A stretch of DNA of 64,000 nucleotides from the IMG/VR virus record IMGVR_UViG_3300035438_001058, positions 21,209 through 85,208 of that record, one strand, 5' to 3'. The notes under the pieces are model-generated. The model worked only from the letters and a program-made list of their open reading frames with translations, ran no database searches and was not told the DNA's origin. This stretch comes from a virus. This document shows positions 8,890-17,032 of the stretch, piece by piece. Both the position numbers and the translations under genes were made by a program. Position 1 is the first letter of the stretch; every line of letters begins with the position of its first letter.

Positions 8890-10248
8890 TTAGTTTAGTG
8901 CTGACGCCAAAAATGTGGCAAAATCGGGATCTTTGCCCCATGAATAGACTTCCCCCAACAGGTAATCTTTGGTAGTATCTGTTGGTAAAGTCCACACTTT
9001 TGTGGGGTACATTGTCTTGAGTGTATCATACAAAGGCCGCCATTGTGTGGGGGCCAATTTGTTGATATGCAGCAAGATCTGCATACGTCCATCTCGCAGT
9101 AGATCCTGAGACATGGACTCTTCAGTCTGTGTCGCAAGTACTATTGAGACGTTCGAAGCGTCATCCAATCCCTCAGTGGCCGACAACAATGCTTTGGTCA
9201 GTGCAGGATTAAAGCCTGCTTCGTCGATGACCACAACTACGTGTTTTCCCAACTCCGGAAGTCTAGACTTCGCGAGTGGGTTTTCCATCATGTTGATGAA
9301 CTGTTGACCAGTCGCTTTAACAACAGTCAATCCAGCTTTACCAGCCATAGAAATGAACAGACGCAAAACGCTGCTCTTACCGGAAGCTGGTTCGCCGAAT
9401 AGAGAAAAGCAAAATTTCTGCTTCTTCATTAGTTCCAGGACACTGTCCAAGAACTTCTGAAGTTTAACAGTCTGCTTCTTCTCCGAGGTAATCGCTGGGT
9501 ATGACAGTTGCAACGGCGGCTGCACCGCGTGCATACGAACTGCATCCCAGACAAAAGAGGAGGGGCTTTGTTCTGCATACACGTAAACTGAGGCTTTTTG
9601 TTCCTCAGTTTTTACCAGCGGCTTGTACTCTACAAATAAGTCCTTTACGTGCTTGCGCACGTCTGGAATTATTGTTATTTGACAGCCGTCTTCACAGTTT
9701 GATGGAAGGTACGCCGTTATCCGTGACAGAATGTTGACTTTTCCGTCAGAGTTTAAAGGCACCTCCTCCGCCGTGACATCACAGTTCTCTAAACTCCACG
9801 GTGAATACTCCGCCTTTAGTATCAACGTGTTGGGACGTGGGTCCTCAAAGTCTCGCCGGGATTTTGCCAGCACCAGAAACATCGAGCTGTCCTCATAATC
9901 CGCGGTGGTCTTCCACTCTTTGGTTACATAATAACCAGAGCTTATAATCCTATCAATAAAAACGTCCGCTAAGACATTTCTAGTAGTGATGGATATAGCT
10001 TGGTAAAATTTAGATCCATCGAGATTCTGAGCAAGAAACTCAGTGACCTTGTCGTACCCCAACAAGCTCTCCAAGCTCTCAATTCCTCTGACGATTTTTC
10101 TAAGATTATTAGACACGCTCGCCACTTCAGCGAGGAAAGATTCACCAGTTTCCAAACCTCTGTCGGCTTGTTCTTTGGCGATGTAAGTAAGGTACATCAT
10201 CCCTAGAGTTAAGGCGACGACGCAGAAACAAATAACTAACCAAGTCAT
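8890..10248 (-). CDS. Membrane-anchored AAA-type ATPase
   Basis: 452 residues. One N-terminal membrane segment (MTWLVICFCVVALTLGMMYL) leads into about 240 residues of unfamiliar sequence, then a P-loop ATPase domain: Walker A GEPASGKSS, Walker B VVVVIDEAG, a sensor-1 like IVLATQTEE, and downstream a possible arginine-finger region LLRDGRMQ. The anchored ATPase could power remodelling or transport at the inner membrane; similarity to zonular occludens toxin/FtsK-like phage ATPases is possible but not shown. UAA stop, followed by a strong hairpin. The 150-250 bases upstream are non-coding, so a promoter probably lies there. Confidence 0.75.
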   Translation of the reverse strand: MTWLVICFCVVALTLGMMYLTYIAKEQADRGLETGESFLAEVASVSNNLRKIVRGIESLESLLGYDKVTEFLAQNLDGSKFYQAISITTRNVLADVFIDRIISSGYYVTKEWKTTADYEDSSMFLVLAKSRRDFEDPRPNTLILKAEYSPWSLENCDVTAEEVPLNSDGKVNILSRITAYLPSNCEDGCQITIIPDVRKHVKDLFVEYKPLVKTEEQKASVYVYAEQSPSSFVWDAVRMHAVQPPLQLSYPAITSEKKQTVKLQKFLDSVLELMKKQKFCFSLFGEPASGKSSVLRLFISMAGKAGLTVVKATGQQFINMMENPLAKSRLPELGKHVVVVIDEAGFNPALTKALLSATEGLDDASNVSIVLATQTEESMSQDLLRDGRMQILLHINKLAPTQWRPLYDTLKTMYPTKVWTLPTDTTKDYLLGEVYSWGKDPDFATFLASALN

Positions 10249-10497
10249 AGATTTTGTTTTAAAAAAATAAAGGCCCCCTCAACAAACATCTAAGCGCTTG
10301 CTTTGAGTACTAAACAATATTAACGCCCAAAATCCCGAAACTCAGCCTCCCAGCCAAGCACAGAACCAAGAACATCTACATCATAATTCCCTAAAGTCTA
10401 ATTAGAAGAATAGTCGAGGAGGCCATGTTAAGGAGGAAGCGATTGCGGCAATGGTCCGCAACGGCGTACAATATATAACAAGCCCTCCAGTCGCTCG
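10249..10497. other. Intergenic stretch between lysin and ATPase genes
   Basis: About 250 bases that hold no convincing gene. The part 10402-10497 could be a 32-codon read-through extension of the lysin gene if UGA is sense. The rest contains an inverted repeat GGCCCCCTCAACA / TGTTGAGGGGGCC only as a single strand, the 8-base palindrome AAGCGCTT at about 10291, and a run of A on the plus strand before the ATPase start. No clear Bacteroidota promoter motif was found on the minus strand. Confidence 0.3.
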
Positions 10498-11034
10498 TCA
10501 CATAGATTTTAAAATCTCTATCCTCTTCCGTAAAGAAGGGATGTATAATTTGTCTTCAGCATATCTAGCCCCTCTGAGGTGGGGGAGATCTTCAAGTAGC
10601 TTCATATACTCCTCATTGTTATGTGGAGTTCTATTCTGCACAGCTGCTAACCTCAACATCATGCTTTGGTATTCCTTGTAATCCAGAATAGATAGAATGA
10701 TGTTCTTGTAGTAAGCGTGGCCGTTTTTCTCACCAGCACAAAACCCCCTCTTATTCAATTTCATGCCAAACATATTATTGTTTTCATGAAATATTTTAGA
10801 GGTGCAGAAATTAGTTTCGTGCACCATTTGCGCTGTAACTACTTCAGGAAATTTAATTCCTATACGTTGCAGGTATATGCACCAGCCCTTATAAACAAAG
10901 GCGGTGTCAATGTCAGTCGTCAATCTCTTTGGCGAGATCGTCGATGTCTCTGTGGACGCCTGAAACCAGATACGTCCCCCCAACAGGATTACGCCTGCGA
11001 GTATTATTAGGGTTATAACCAGACAGCTTCGCAT
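10498..11034 (-). CDS. Glucosaminidase/FlgJ-like lysin with signal anchor
   Basis: 178 residues. An N-terminal signal anchor (MRSCLVITLIILAGVILLGG) is followed by a glucosaminidase-type domain: FPEVVTAQMVHETNFCTSKI contains the expected catalytic Glu, then NNMFGMKLN and AYYKNIILSILDYKEYQ, as in the flagellar muramidase FlgJ and Bacteroidota phage lysins. It should cut glycan strands of peptidoglycan. It overlaps the previous gene by about 120 bases out of phase. The TGA at 10498-10500 ends the domain neatly, but if read as Trp the frame stays open for 31 more codons to UAA at 10402-10404; I prefer the TGA end. Confidence 0.75.
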   Translation of the reverse strand: MRSCLVITLIILAGVILLGGRIWFQASTETSTISPKRLTTDIDTAFVYKGWCIYLQRIGIKFPEVVTAQMVHETNFCTSKIFHENNNMFGMKLNKRGFCAGEKNGHAYYKNIILSILDYKEYQSMMLRLAAVQNRTPHNNEEYMKLLEDLPHLRGARYAEDKLYIPSLRKRIEILKSM

Positions 11035-11377
11035 GGGCGGTCACTAGTTTAGAGGCTCTGTTAAAAGCCGCGAATATTGCGGGATATCCCCATTCAGTCC
11101 TGACTGTTGCTCTGAACGATCCGAATATTTCGGATCTTCGTTTTCCATCTTCAGTGATTGGGTTCTCAAGATTCAGCACATGGTTGACCACCGCCTTTGA
11201 ATCTGCTGCTAACACGGCTTGCCGCATCCTAGCAGTGATGAAATCCCAAGTTTCCTGCTGCTGTCTCCGGTTCTTAGCCAGAAACTCAACTTGTTTAGGG
11301 CTGAACTCTACGCACATACTGACAATCAGTATGTTTTTCGTGAATTCAACGTTGAAGTGCGTGGAGTACAGTTTCAT
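10913..11377 (-). CDS. Unknown helical protein
   Basis: 154 residues from the ATG at 11377, which forms an ATGA overlap with the preceding gene; an internal ATG at 11317 (MCVEFSPKQVEFLAKNRRQQ) is an alternative start. The body is helical and basic (ETWDFITARMRQAV; FRATVRTEWGYPAIFAAFNR), with a basic linker NPNNTRRRNPVGG. First stop is TGA; read as Trp it gains eight residues and ends with UAA at 10889-10891. The C-terminal 40 codons overlap the next gene's signal anchor. No family recognised. Confidence 0.6.
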   Translation of the reverse strand: MKLYSTHFNVEFTKNILIVSMCVEFSPKQVEFLAKNRRQQQETWDFITARMRQAVLAADSKAVVNHVLNLENPITEDGKRRSEIFGSFRATVRTEWGYPAIFAAFNRASKLVTAHAKLSGYNPNNTRRRNPVGGTYLVSGVHRDIDDLAKEIDD

Positions 11378-12009
11378 AGTTGGATTCTTTTTGGAAACAC
11401 ACGATTTATCTCGGCTAAGATGTCGTTAGCCATTCGGCTGTCTTTCCTGCGAGGTGACCACACGAATATCCCACGTTTATCCCCTTTCCTACCGATGGTT
11501 CCAGAAACAATGGACCCCTGCTGGTAATCTAGGGACTCTACCAACTCTTGCACTCCGTTTTGGAAGGGGACAAGTTGTGCGGTGCCACTAAACCAGTGAA
11601 CACCGTCTGTGTACAGGATGGGCCTGTTGAGGACTACAATTTGCAGAATCCCATCGACTACTTTTACGTAGGCGGCTTCCACAAGTTGAATATCATTGCC
11701 TTGAAGACTCCAGGAACTATGTTCCATAGACACGTCGCCGACAATGCAGAAATCATTGGGTCGATATCCTGTCTCCGACACCTTTTCCATCAACATATTG
11801 CGAATGAGAATATGCTGCATGGGGGTTAAATGTAGAAGAGGCGAAGTCGTCACTCTGTTAGTGCCCTTCCCTCCCGTGTGTATTCGGATGAAAGTGCGTA
11901 ACTGAGAGCTTTCGCCCTTGTTGACGACTTGTATTTGTGCTGCGCCAGGCAACTGTATGAAATCACCGTTGTCATACTCCAGGCGACTTCCCATTTCGTA
12001 AATGTTCAT
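11374..12009 (-). CDS. Unknown beta-rich protein
   Basis: 211 residues starting MNIYEMGSRLEYDNGDFIQL. Predicted mostly beta, with a central stretch SLQGNDIQLVEAAYVKVVDG and a basic C-terminus (RKGDKRGIFVWSPRRKDSRM). Its TGA stop is part of an ATGA overlap with the next start codon, the classic sign of a true stop and translational coupling. If UGA were Trp it would run 21 codons further and end just inside the alternative start at 11317. No family recognised; it lies after a hairpin in the gap from the preceding gene. Confidence 0.6.
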   Translation of the reverse strand: MNIYEMGSRLEYDNGDFIQLPGAAQIQVVNKGESSQLRTFIRIHTGGKGTNRVTTSPLLHLTPMQHILIRNMLMEKVSETGYRPNDFCIVGDVSMEHSSWSLQGNDIQLVEAAYVKVVDGILQIVVLNRPILYTDGVHWFSGTAQLVPFQNGVQELVESLDYQQGSIVSGTIGRKGDKRGIFVWSPRRKDSRMANDILAEINRVFPKRIQL

Positions 12010-12024
12010 AGGTTCAATTTAATA

Positions 12025-12048
12025 GGGGGAGTATATTTCAACTCCCCC
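12025..12048. terminator. Intergenic hairpin
   Basis: GGGGGAGT (12025-12032) pairs with ACTCCCCC (12041-12048) around an 8-base loop, in the 47-base gap between two minus-strand genes. Neither side has a strong T tract, so this may be a weak terminator or an RNA-processing hairpin. Confidence 0.5.
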
Positions 12049-12056
12049 CTGGTTAT

Positions 12057-13046
12057 TTATGCTTCAATTTCGATTGATTCTGTTAGCGCCACTTTAGCGT
12101 CCAACAGTACTGCAGCCTCTTTTACACTGCGAAGTGCAGCTTTGGTGATGCTATCTTTCTGATCTTCCAGTGCTGCGAGTGCAGCCTTAATGCTCTTTTC
12201 AGCAGCGCTGATTGAGTCATAGGCCGTTTGGAGTTCGTCGGCTTTCAGGCCAAACTGTCCGGCAACTGCGGGTAGAGACTCTTCGTAAGCCACAGGAAGG
12301 GATTCCACCGCTTCTGTGGAAGGCAGCTCGGCCTCTTCCTCTGCAGAGAACAGAGATTCTACCGCTTCTGCGGTTTCTGTCTCCGTCAGTGGGGTGAACG
12401 CTTCTGGGGTCTGGATTGGCCCGAATGTCTCGGCCAGCAGTTCTGCTGCAGATCCGGCTTCAGATCCGGCTTCGGTGGGGTTTCCTCCCAGCATTGTTGT
12501 GATGAGCGACAACGTCATTTCGACGTCTTCTGCTGGCACCTCAGCGGGGTGGTAAAACGGAAACTCTGGGGAAGCTTGGTAAGCTTCGAGTTCCGCTTTT
12601 TGAAAACCTGCTACTACGCCACTCCAACGTGGAGAGGCAATCAGCTCTTGGTTTTCGTCGGATAGGTCCTCCCCACGCACAAGTTGCGAGAAAACATCAT
12701 AGCACAGCAGTTGAACTGCTTCTCCTTCAGGAGTCAGCCCCAACTGTTCGCGCGTTATAGATTTTACAGCCTCAGCTGTCAGATTCAGGAGACCAATGGT
12801 CTTTGTCATGTTGAGAGAATTTATGGTTAAAAAATTTGTGTTCTTCTCCTCTATAAGGAGCAATCCCCCAGGTACATTGTTGTACCTATGTGCGGTTTCT
12901 AAAGCTCTTGTTATGTAGACTTTAGGACCACGCCCTGTAAAATGGTCTGATATCACGCATACTGACGGGATAGCAAGATAGCTACGCGCTGGCTTGGTGT
13001 GGGTAAGACACCAAATACCGGAAGCAGTAGCAAATCCTGGACGCAT
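12057..13046 (-). CDS. Acidic Ala/Glu-rich protein downstream of the MoxR-VWA pair
   Basis: 329 residues from ATG 13046, 22 bases after the VWA gene; an ATG at 12809 (MTKTIGLLNLTAEAVKSITR) would give a 250-residue protein. Residues 1-79 look like a small folded domain (TGRGPKVYITRALETAHRYN); the rest is acidic, Ala/Glu/Ser-rich, with low-complexity runs (NPTEAGSEAGSAAELLAETF) and a helical C-terminus (SAAEKSIKAALAALEDQKDS). No family recognised. Position suggests it is a partner or substrate of the MoxR-VWA module. Confidence 0.6.
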   Translation of the reverse strand: MRPGFATASGIWCLTHTKPARSYLAIPSVCVISDHFTGRGPKVYITRALETAHRYNNVPGGLLLIEEKNTNFLTINSLNMTKTIGLLNLTAEAVKSITREQLGLTPEGEAVQLLCYDVFSQLVRGEDLSDENQELIASPRWSGVVAGFQKAELEAYQASPEFPFYHPAEVPAEDVEMTLSLITTMLGGNPTEAGSEAGSAAELLAETFGPIQTPEAFTPLTETETAEAVESLFSAEEEAELPSTEAVESLPVAYEESLPAVAGQFGLKADELQTAYDSISAAEKSIKAALAALEDQKDSITKAALRSVKEAAVLLDAKVALTESIEIEA

Positions 13047-13068
13047 TTTTTTGCATTTTTCGAAGCAG

Positions 13069-14193
13069 TTAAAGTAACTGAAAATCTCTATCTGCAACAT
13101 AATACGCTTGCCCCCCTGAATTTTTACATAGTGTTACCAGCTTTGTATTTTGTTCTTCTATGATAAACGCAGTTATTGGAATTGAAAATTCCTTTAGATC
13201 TACGTCATCTTGCCCATCATTTATAATCACGATCTCTGTACGTTCCGGAAGCTGGATATCATCTAAGAACCCAGTTTCCATTGATTGTCTCAGTTCTTCT
13301 AATACACCACCTATGTATGTAGTCCCCCCATTTGGATCCCTATACTGTTTGGATTTAAAATAGTCGATAGCAGAGGCACTGTCTAGTAATACACATTTAT
13401 CTCGAGTAGTTTCGAAATAAGACAATAATATCACAGAATTACCCGCCAGTACCATCTCAAATAGACCATCCAGTATTTTTGTTACGCATTGGATTTTGTC
13501 ATCATTGCTCATAGAACCGCTATCATCTAACAGAACTACGAGGTATTGTCGCTCCTCTTCATACTTTAAAGGTAGGGCTATCTCTAGCTTTCCTTCTGCC
13601 ATGTTGAAAAAGAACTCGTCATCATCTAAGCACAAAGATTCTTCTGTTAAAAAGTCAATGTGTTCAGATTTCCTATAATACTTTCTAGCTGCGGCTACTC
13701 TTGGTTTGCCGTAAACTAGATTTTTTTCAGTAATTTCGGCTCTTTGCATAACCTCAGAAAATCCTATATCAGGAATATCTTCTGATGCTTCAAGAGACTC
13801 ATCCCAGTCGAGTGGTGTAAAGTCTCTAGAACCTTCACCTCCTTTTTTGTCGCCAGTACGCTTCTCTTCTCTCTCCATTTTCTGGAGCATATCCTCAAGC
13901 TCACCATTTTCTGCTAAGCTGTTTAAGGACGAGTCTGGGTAAGTAGACAACATCTCAGCATATTTCCAGCCGATATCCATAATGTCTGACGTATCTTCAG
14001 CAATTCTGCTTTCAATAGCACTCAGCCACTTTAAATCTTCGGGTATATCGTAAACCTCTTGGAATACCTCTCTTGATGCTGCTGCAGTTATGACAGACAT
14101 CATACGCAGAGCTCTAGCATTTAGCTCTTTTGCTTGAGGCAGAGCTCTTAACTCATCTACAGAAGGAGGTGCCCATTTATAAGGCTCTATCAC
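13069..14193 (-). CDS. VWA-domain protein, partner of MoxR ATPase (CobT-like)
   Basis: 374 residues starting with GTG in a GTGA overlap with the ATPase gene. The first 130 residues are helical; residues near 95-125 are charged (KMEREEKRTGDKKGGEG). The C-terminal half is a von Willebrand A domain with a complete metal-binding MIDAS: DDSGSM, the Thr in GGTTYIGG and Asp in IINDGQDD. VWA proteins coupled to MoxR ATPases form metal-chelatase-like or protein-remodelling machines (CobS/CobT, RavA/ViaA), and CobS/CobT-like pairs are known in phages. UAA stop. Confidence 0.82.
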   Translation of the reverse strand: MIEPYKWAPPSVDELRALPQAKELNARALRMMSVITAAASREVFQEVYDIPEDLKWLSAIESRIAEDTSDIMDIGWKYAEMLSTYPDSSLNSLAENGELEDMLQKMEREEKRTGDKKGGEGSRDFTPLDWDESLEASEDIPDIGFSEVMQRAEITEKNLVYGKPRVAAARKYYRKSEHIDFLTEESLCLDDDEFFFNMAEGKLEIALPLKYEEERQYLVVLLDDSGSMSNDDKIQCVTKILDGLFEMVLAGNSVILLSYFETTRDKCVLLDSASAIDYFKSKQYRDPNGGTTYIGGVLEELRQSMETGFLDDIQLPERTEIVIINDGQDDVDLKEFSIPITAFIIEEQNTKLVTLCKNSGGQAYYVADRDFQLL

Positions 14194-15185
14194 AGCCTAG
14201 GCCTTGATAGGTTCTCAATAGCGTTTTGCTGGAGAGCTTGCGCTTTCTTTACCAGGCCCTTCAATCTGCCAGAGTAAACCCCATCAGTTGGGATAACTTT
14301 AAGGTTTCTGATCAGTCGTTGAGCCAGAGCGAGCAGTTTTAGATGCTGCTCTACGTTCGTGGTTACTTCCGCCAAGTTGACGGTTTTCTCTATCTCCTCG
14401 ATTTCCGCTATATACGGGAATGAGGCTTCTAGAGCCAACAACTCGTCGTAAACCATCTGCGTCATACCCCTAAAGGTGCGCAGTGCTTGTAGTCCGCCGA
14501 TTTCATGAATTCGGCGCATCATCATTACATCTCTAGGGGATACTTCAAATCCCAAATCATGGCACTTTTCTGCGATGCGAGCAACTTGAAGATCTGAAAA
14601 GCCTCTAGCCTCGAACATGGATTGAAAGTCATTAGCGGTGTAGCTAGGCCACTCAACTTTATGAGTGAACGCAAATCGACCTAACAGGGCATTGCGACTC
14701 TGGTCCTTCCCTGCCCATTTAAGAGGGTCTACATTTGTGCAAATGATAAGGGTTTGCAACTTATTAGGTTCGCATACCCCGTTAATGCAAATGTAACCTC
14801 TCTGTAGACCATCTTTTAAGGACAGCAGGAGATCGTCAGGTGCGTCAAATCCTTCTTCAAGGATCGCGTACCGGCTTTTGAGAAACACAGTATCTTCAAG
14901 CACTGTTTTCCGTTTACCCTCTTCTCTGAGGGTTTTGATGTCTGTGTACCCGACAAAAGGGCTCGCATCCATCTGCTGGGAGCAGGAAGCGATGTACGTT
15001 TCTCCGTAAAAATTGGGCGTCATTATTTTCAAACAAGCCTCCGCTATGTCTGATTTTGCGTGACCGCCCGGTCCGTGTAGAATTATGTTACTCTTTGACT
15101 TTAGAGCGTAGTAAATCGCTTCTGCAGTCGTCTGAGAGTGAACAAACTGGGACGTGATGGTATTCAAAAATTCTGGTAATTCCAT
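14190..15185 (-). CDS. MoxR-type AAA ATPase (CobS-like)
   Basis: 331 residues. Walker A HGPGGHAKSD (about residues 38-47), Walker B ILEEGFDAP, sensor 1 IICTNVDP and an arginine-finger region ALLGRFAFTH, followed by a helical lid. These mark the MoxR/CobS clade of AAA+ ATPases, which act as rings together with a VWA protein, here the immediately downstream gene. The pair probably remodels a protein or inserts a metal; the target is unknown. The stop is TGA TAG in tandem, safe under both codes, and overlaps the GTG of the next gene. Confidence 0.85.
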   Translation of the reverse strand: MELPEFLNTITSQFVHSQTTAEAIYYALKSKSNIILHGPGGHAKSDIAEACLKIMTPNFYGETYIASCSQQMDASPFVGYTDIKTLREEGKRKTVLEDTVFLKSRYAILEEGFDAPDDLLLSLKDGLQRGYICINGVCEPNKLQTLIICTNVDPLKWAGKDQSRNALLGRFAFTHKVEWPSYTANDFQSMFEARGFSDLQVARIAEKCHDLGFEVSPRDVMMMRRIHEIGGLQALRTFRGMTQMVYDELLALEASFPYIAEIEEIEKTVNLAEVTTNVEQHLKLLALAQRLIRNLKVIPTDGVYSGRLKGLVKKAQALQQNAIENLSRPRL

Positions 15186-15194
15186 TTTTTTTGG

Positions 15195-15220
15195 AGAGAG
15201 GACTTAATGCCTCCCTCCAT
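15195..15220. terminator. Intergenic hairpin before the MoxR gene
   Basis: GGAGAGAGG / CCTCCCTCC (one mismatch) with an 8-base loop fills the 38-base gap between the glucosaminidase gene and the MoxR start. It is followed on the plus strand by ATTTTTT; on the minus strand it is followed by an A tract and the ATG. Function as terminator or processing site is unsure. Confidence 0.45.
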
Positions 15221-15223
15221 TTT

Positions 15224-15877
15224 TTAATCATACTTGTGTAAATCGTACGTCTCGATTACCCGCACAATCGTGGCGGCATAATCTGGTGCAGTTGCATACC
15301 CGCATTTTTGAAGCCCCGACGCCCACGACCGATAGTCTTTTGACCAAAACAGCCGCTTGTAACGCTTTGCCTTCAAGAATGCCGAGTGTCTTTTGTAAGA
15401 CTCTTCCGCACTCGTGAACTTCAGGAAAAAATCTTTGTGGGTATCATCCGTGTAATTCGAGCAGTGGCCCCTTTTGCAGGCTTTTGAAAAACACTTCAAC
15501 CCAAAATGGTTGTTGTTCTTCACGGCCAGTGAGGACGTGCCCGCTCTAGACTCTATTAGCCCCTGAGCTAAGGTTATAGAGGCAGGGATTCCTGTGTTTT
15601 TTGCTTCCCGTTGGGCAATCCGAGCGAATTTCGCGATATACGCTGGTGCGTCATATTGCGGGGGCATTGCCGGGGCTTGTGGGTTAGCCGCCTTCTTTTT
15701 GACGGGCTTATAAACCATCTTTTCCGGGGCCTGTACTGCCTCAGGGATTGGTTTTGCCACTGCATAGGCGTACACCAGCCGTGGACTTGGGTTATCACTC
15801 GTCAACGCGGTTACAGCACATCCAATGGTAGCTGTACCTGTCGCAAAGAACAACACAATGCCCACTTTGGTGTGCAT
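15224..15877 (-). CDS. Glucosaminidase (FlgJ-like) lysin with signal peptide
   Basis: 217 residues from ATG 15877 (MHTKVGIVLFFATGTATIGC), which begins a signal peptide or anchor; an upstream ATG at 16021 would add 48 polar residues before it and is less likely. After a Pro/Lys-rich linker comes a glucosaminidase domain: PASITLAQGLIESRAGTSSL with the catalytic Glu, then NNNHFGLKCF, and the tail SWASGLQKCGYATAPDYAAT typical of the family. It hydrolyses peptidoglycan glycan strands and is the second such enzyme in this strand. UAA stop. Confidence 0.85.
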   Translation of the reverse strand: MHTKVGIVLFFATGTATIGCAVTALTSDNPSPRLVYAYAVAKPIPEAVQAPEKMVYKPVKKKAANPQAPAMPPQYDAPAYIAKFARIAQREAKNTGIPASITLAQGLIESRAGTSSLAVKNNNHFGLKCFSKACKRGHCSNYTDDTHKDFFLKFTSAEESYKRHSAFLKAKRYKRLFWSKDYRSWASGLQKCGYATAPDYAATIVRVIETYDLHKYD

Positions 15878-16080
15878 ATTGACACTCTTAAAAAACTTTA
15901 TTTGTATGAGGAACCACTCATGCAGTTCCAAATCCCTCACACTTTTTGTCTTTCTATATGGTTGCAGTTCCATACTAAAAAAATTTTGAGATTTAAAAAT
16001 AGACTTGTATTTGAACATCAAAGACCGCCCTGTGAATCTTTGTCGATGTGCAGTACAAGCCTTTGCCAGGACTTGAGTTG

Positions 16081-16320
16081 TTACTTTTCAATACTCCGCC
16101 ACTTCTTGCGGATATCCGCCAACTCTTTCCCGAACAAGTCGTCCGAAACTGTTGACTCGGAGTAAAGGGCATCTGCTTTGGCGTTGATCTGGGCCAGCGC
16201 AGACACCTTCAGATTTTCCAAATCCACTACCAGATTAGTGGATTTAGGAGGAGGTCTTAGGCTTCTACCTATAAGAGTCCCCACTATAGCGGCAGCTAGT
16301 ACCGCAAACATTGTTTCCAT
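16081..16320 (-). CDS. Small membrane protein with helical tail
   Basis: 79 residues: one N-terminal membrane segment (METMFAVLAAAIVGTLIGRS), a short Pro linker (RPPPKS), then a helical, charged C-terminus (NLKVSALAQINAKADALYSE). It overlaps the preceding HEYTH gene by 25 bases and precedes the glucosaminidase gene. The topology resembles an inner-membrane spanin or anchor in a lysis cluster, but this is inference. Confidence 0.55.
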   Translation of the reverse strand: METMFAVLAAAIVGTLIGRSLRPPPKSTNLVVDLENLKVSALAQINAKADALYSESTVSDDLFGKELADIRKKWRSIEK

Positions 16321-16829
16321 AAGTCGTAAAATACTTTTTCGGAAGCACTACCATGAGCGTCTCCAAGATGAGCGAATATTCCCGCTTCAGTACATACCCA
16401 GTCTTCTATGCCCTCTCTTTTGAGACGGTTAATAAAGGCCAGTCTATATTTAGCGGGAACTTTGTCCACGTATTCTTTCGCACTATTTCTCAACACAAAT
16501 ATTGAATTTTGTGCCAAGACGGCGGTTTCCACTCCATTCACCCACTTTGGGTGGGTGTACTCGTGCGCAAACAGCAGAGTAAGAAAATCCTCTGCTGGAA
16601 TGTTTCTTTCTTTTTCTCCGTCGTAAGCACAAGTCACTAGACTTCCGTTTACGGTGATTTTTGGCAGCGAAGACCCTTTAGGGGGTTTCACTATATTGGT
16701 ACTAATCTTCCCCCACAAAGAAGGGAATCTGAAAGGGGGTTTGGCGTTTACACACCAACTGCTCCATGCTTTATACACACGGTACAGGTAAACCCCCAGC
16801 AAGATCGCGCAACCTAGAATTACTTTCAT
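16296..16829 (-). CDS. Membrane-anchored putative zinc metalloprotease (HEYTH)
   Basis: 177 residues from the ATG at 16829, which overlaps the previous UAA as TAATG; earlier in-frame Met codons lie inside the preceding gene. It begins with a membrane segment (MKVILGCAILLGVYLYRVYK) and contains LLFAHEYTHPKW, matching the HExxH zinc-protease signature, followed about 50 residues later by DWVCTEAGIFAHLGDAHG, which could supply the third ligand. A peptidase acting at the envelope is likely; substrate unknown. UAG stop. Confidence 0.65.
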   Translation of the reverse strand: MKVILGCAILLGVYLYRVYKAWSSWCVNAKPPFRFPSLWGKISTNIVKPPKGSSLPKITVNGSLVTCAYDGEKERNIPAEDFLTLLFAHEYTHPKWVNGVETAVLAQNSIFVLRNSAKEYVDKVPAKYRLAFINRLKREGIEDWVCTEAGIFAHLGDAHGSASEKVFYDLWKQCLRY

Positions 16830-17014
16830 TATTCCAGGTCTCTGCATCTGCACATTACTGAATCCGTAAGGATCCCATTTGGTTGGGTGTTTTCCCTTAC
16901 ACACTCCCAAAAAGTCTGGGTGTGGGAGTACTTTTCCCATTTGTCGTACAGCCATAAAGCCGCCACAAATATAGTAGCGACTTTTATGACTTTAAATAAC
17001 CGTTGTTTACTCAT
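16829..17014 (-). CDS. Small single-pass membrane protein
   Basis: 61 residues from ATG 17014 (MSKQRLFKVIKVATIFVAAL): a basic N-terminus, one membrane segment ending LWLYDKW, then a polar tail with Cys residues (SVMCRCRDLE). Its UAA overlaps the start of the HEYTH protease gene, so the two are probably translated together. It starts 19 bases downstream of the tRNA-like gene. No family recognised. Confidence 0.6.
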   Translation of the reverse strand: MSKQRLFKVIKVATIFVAALWLYDKWEKYSHTQTFWECVRENTQPNGILTDSVMCRCRDLE

Positions 17015-17032
17015 ATAAATTGATTTGGTGAG

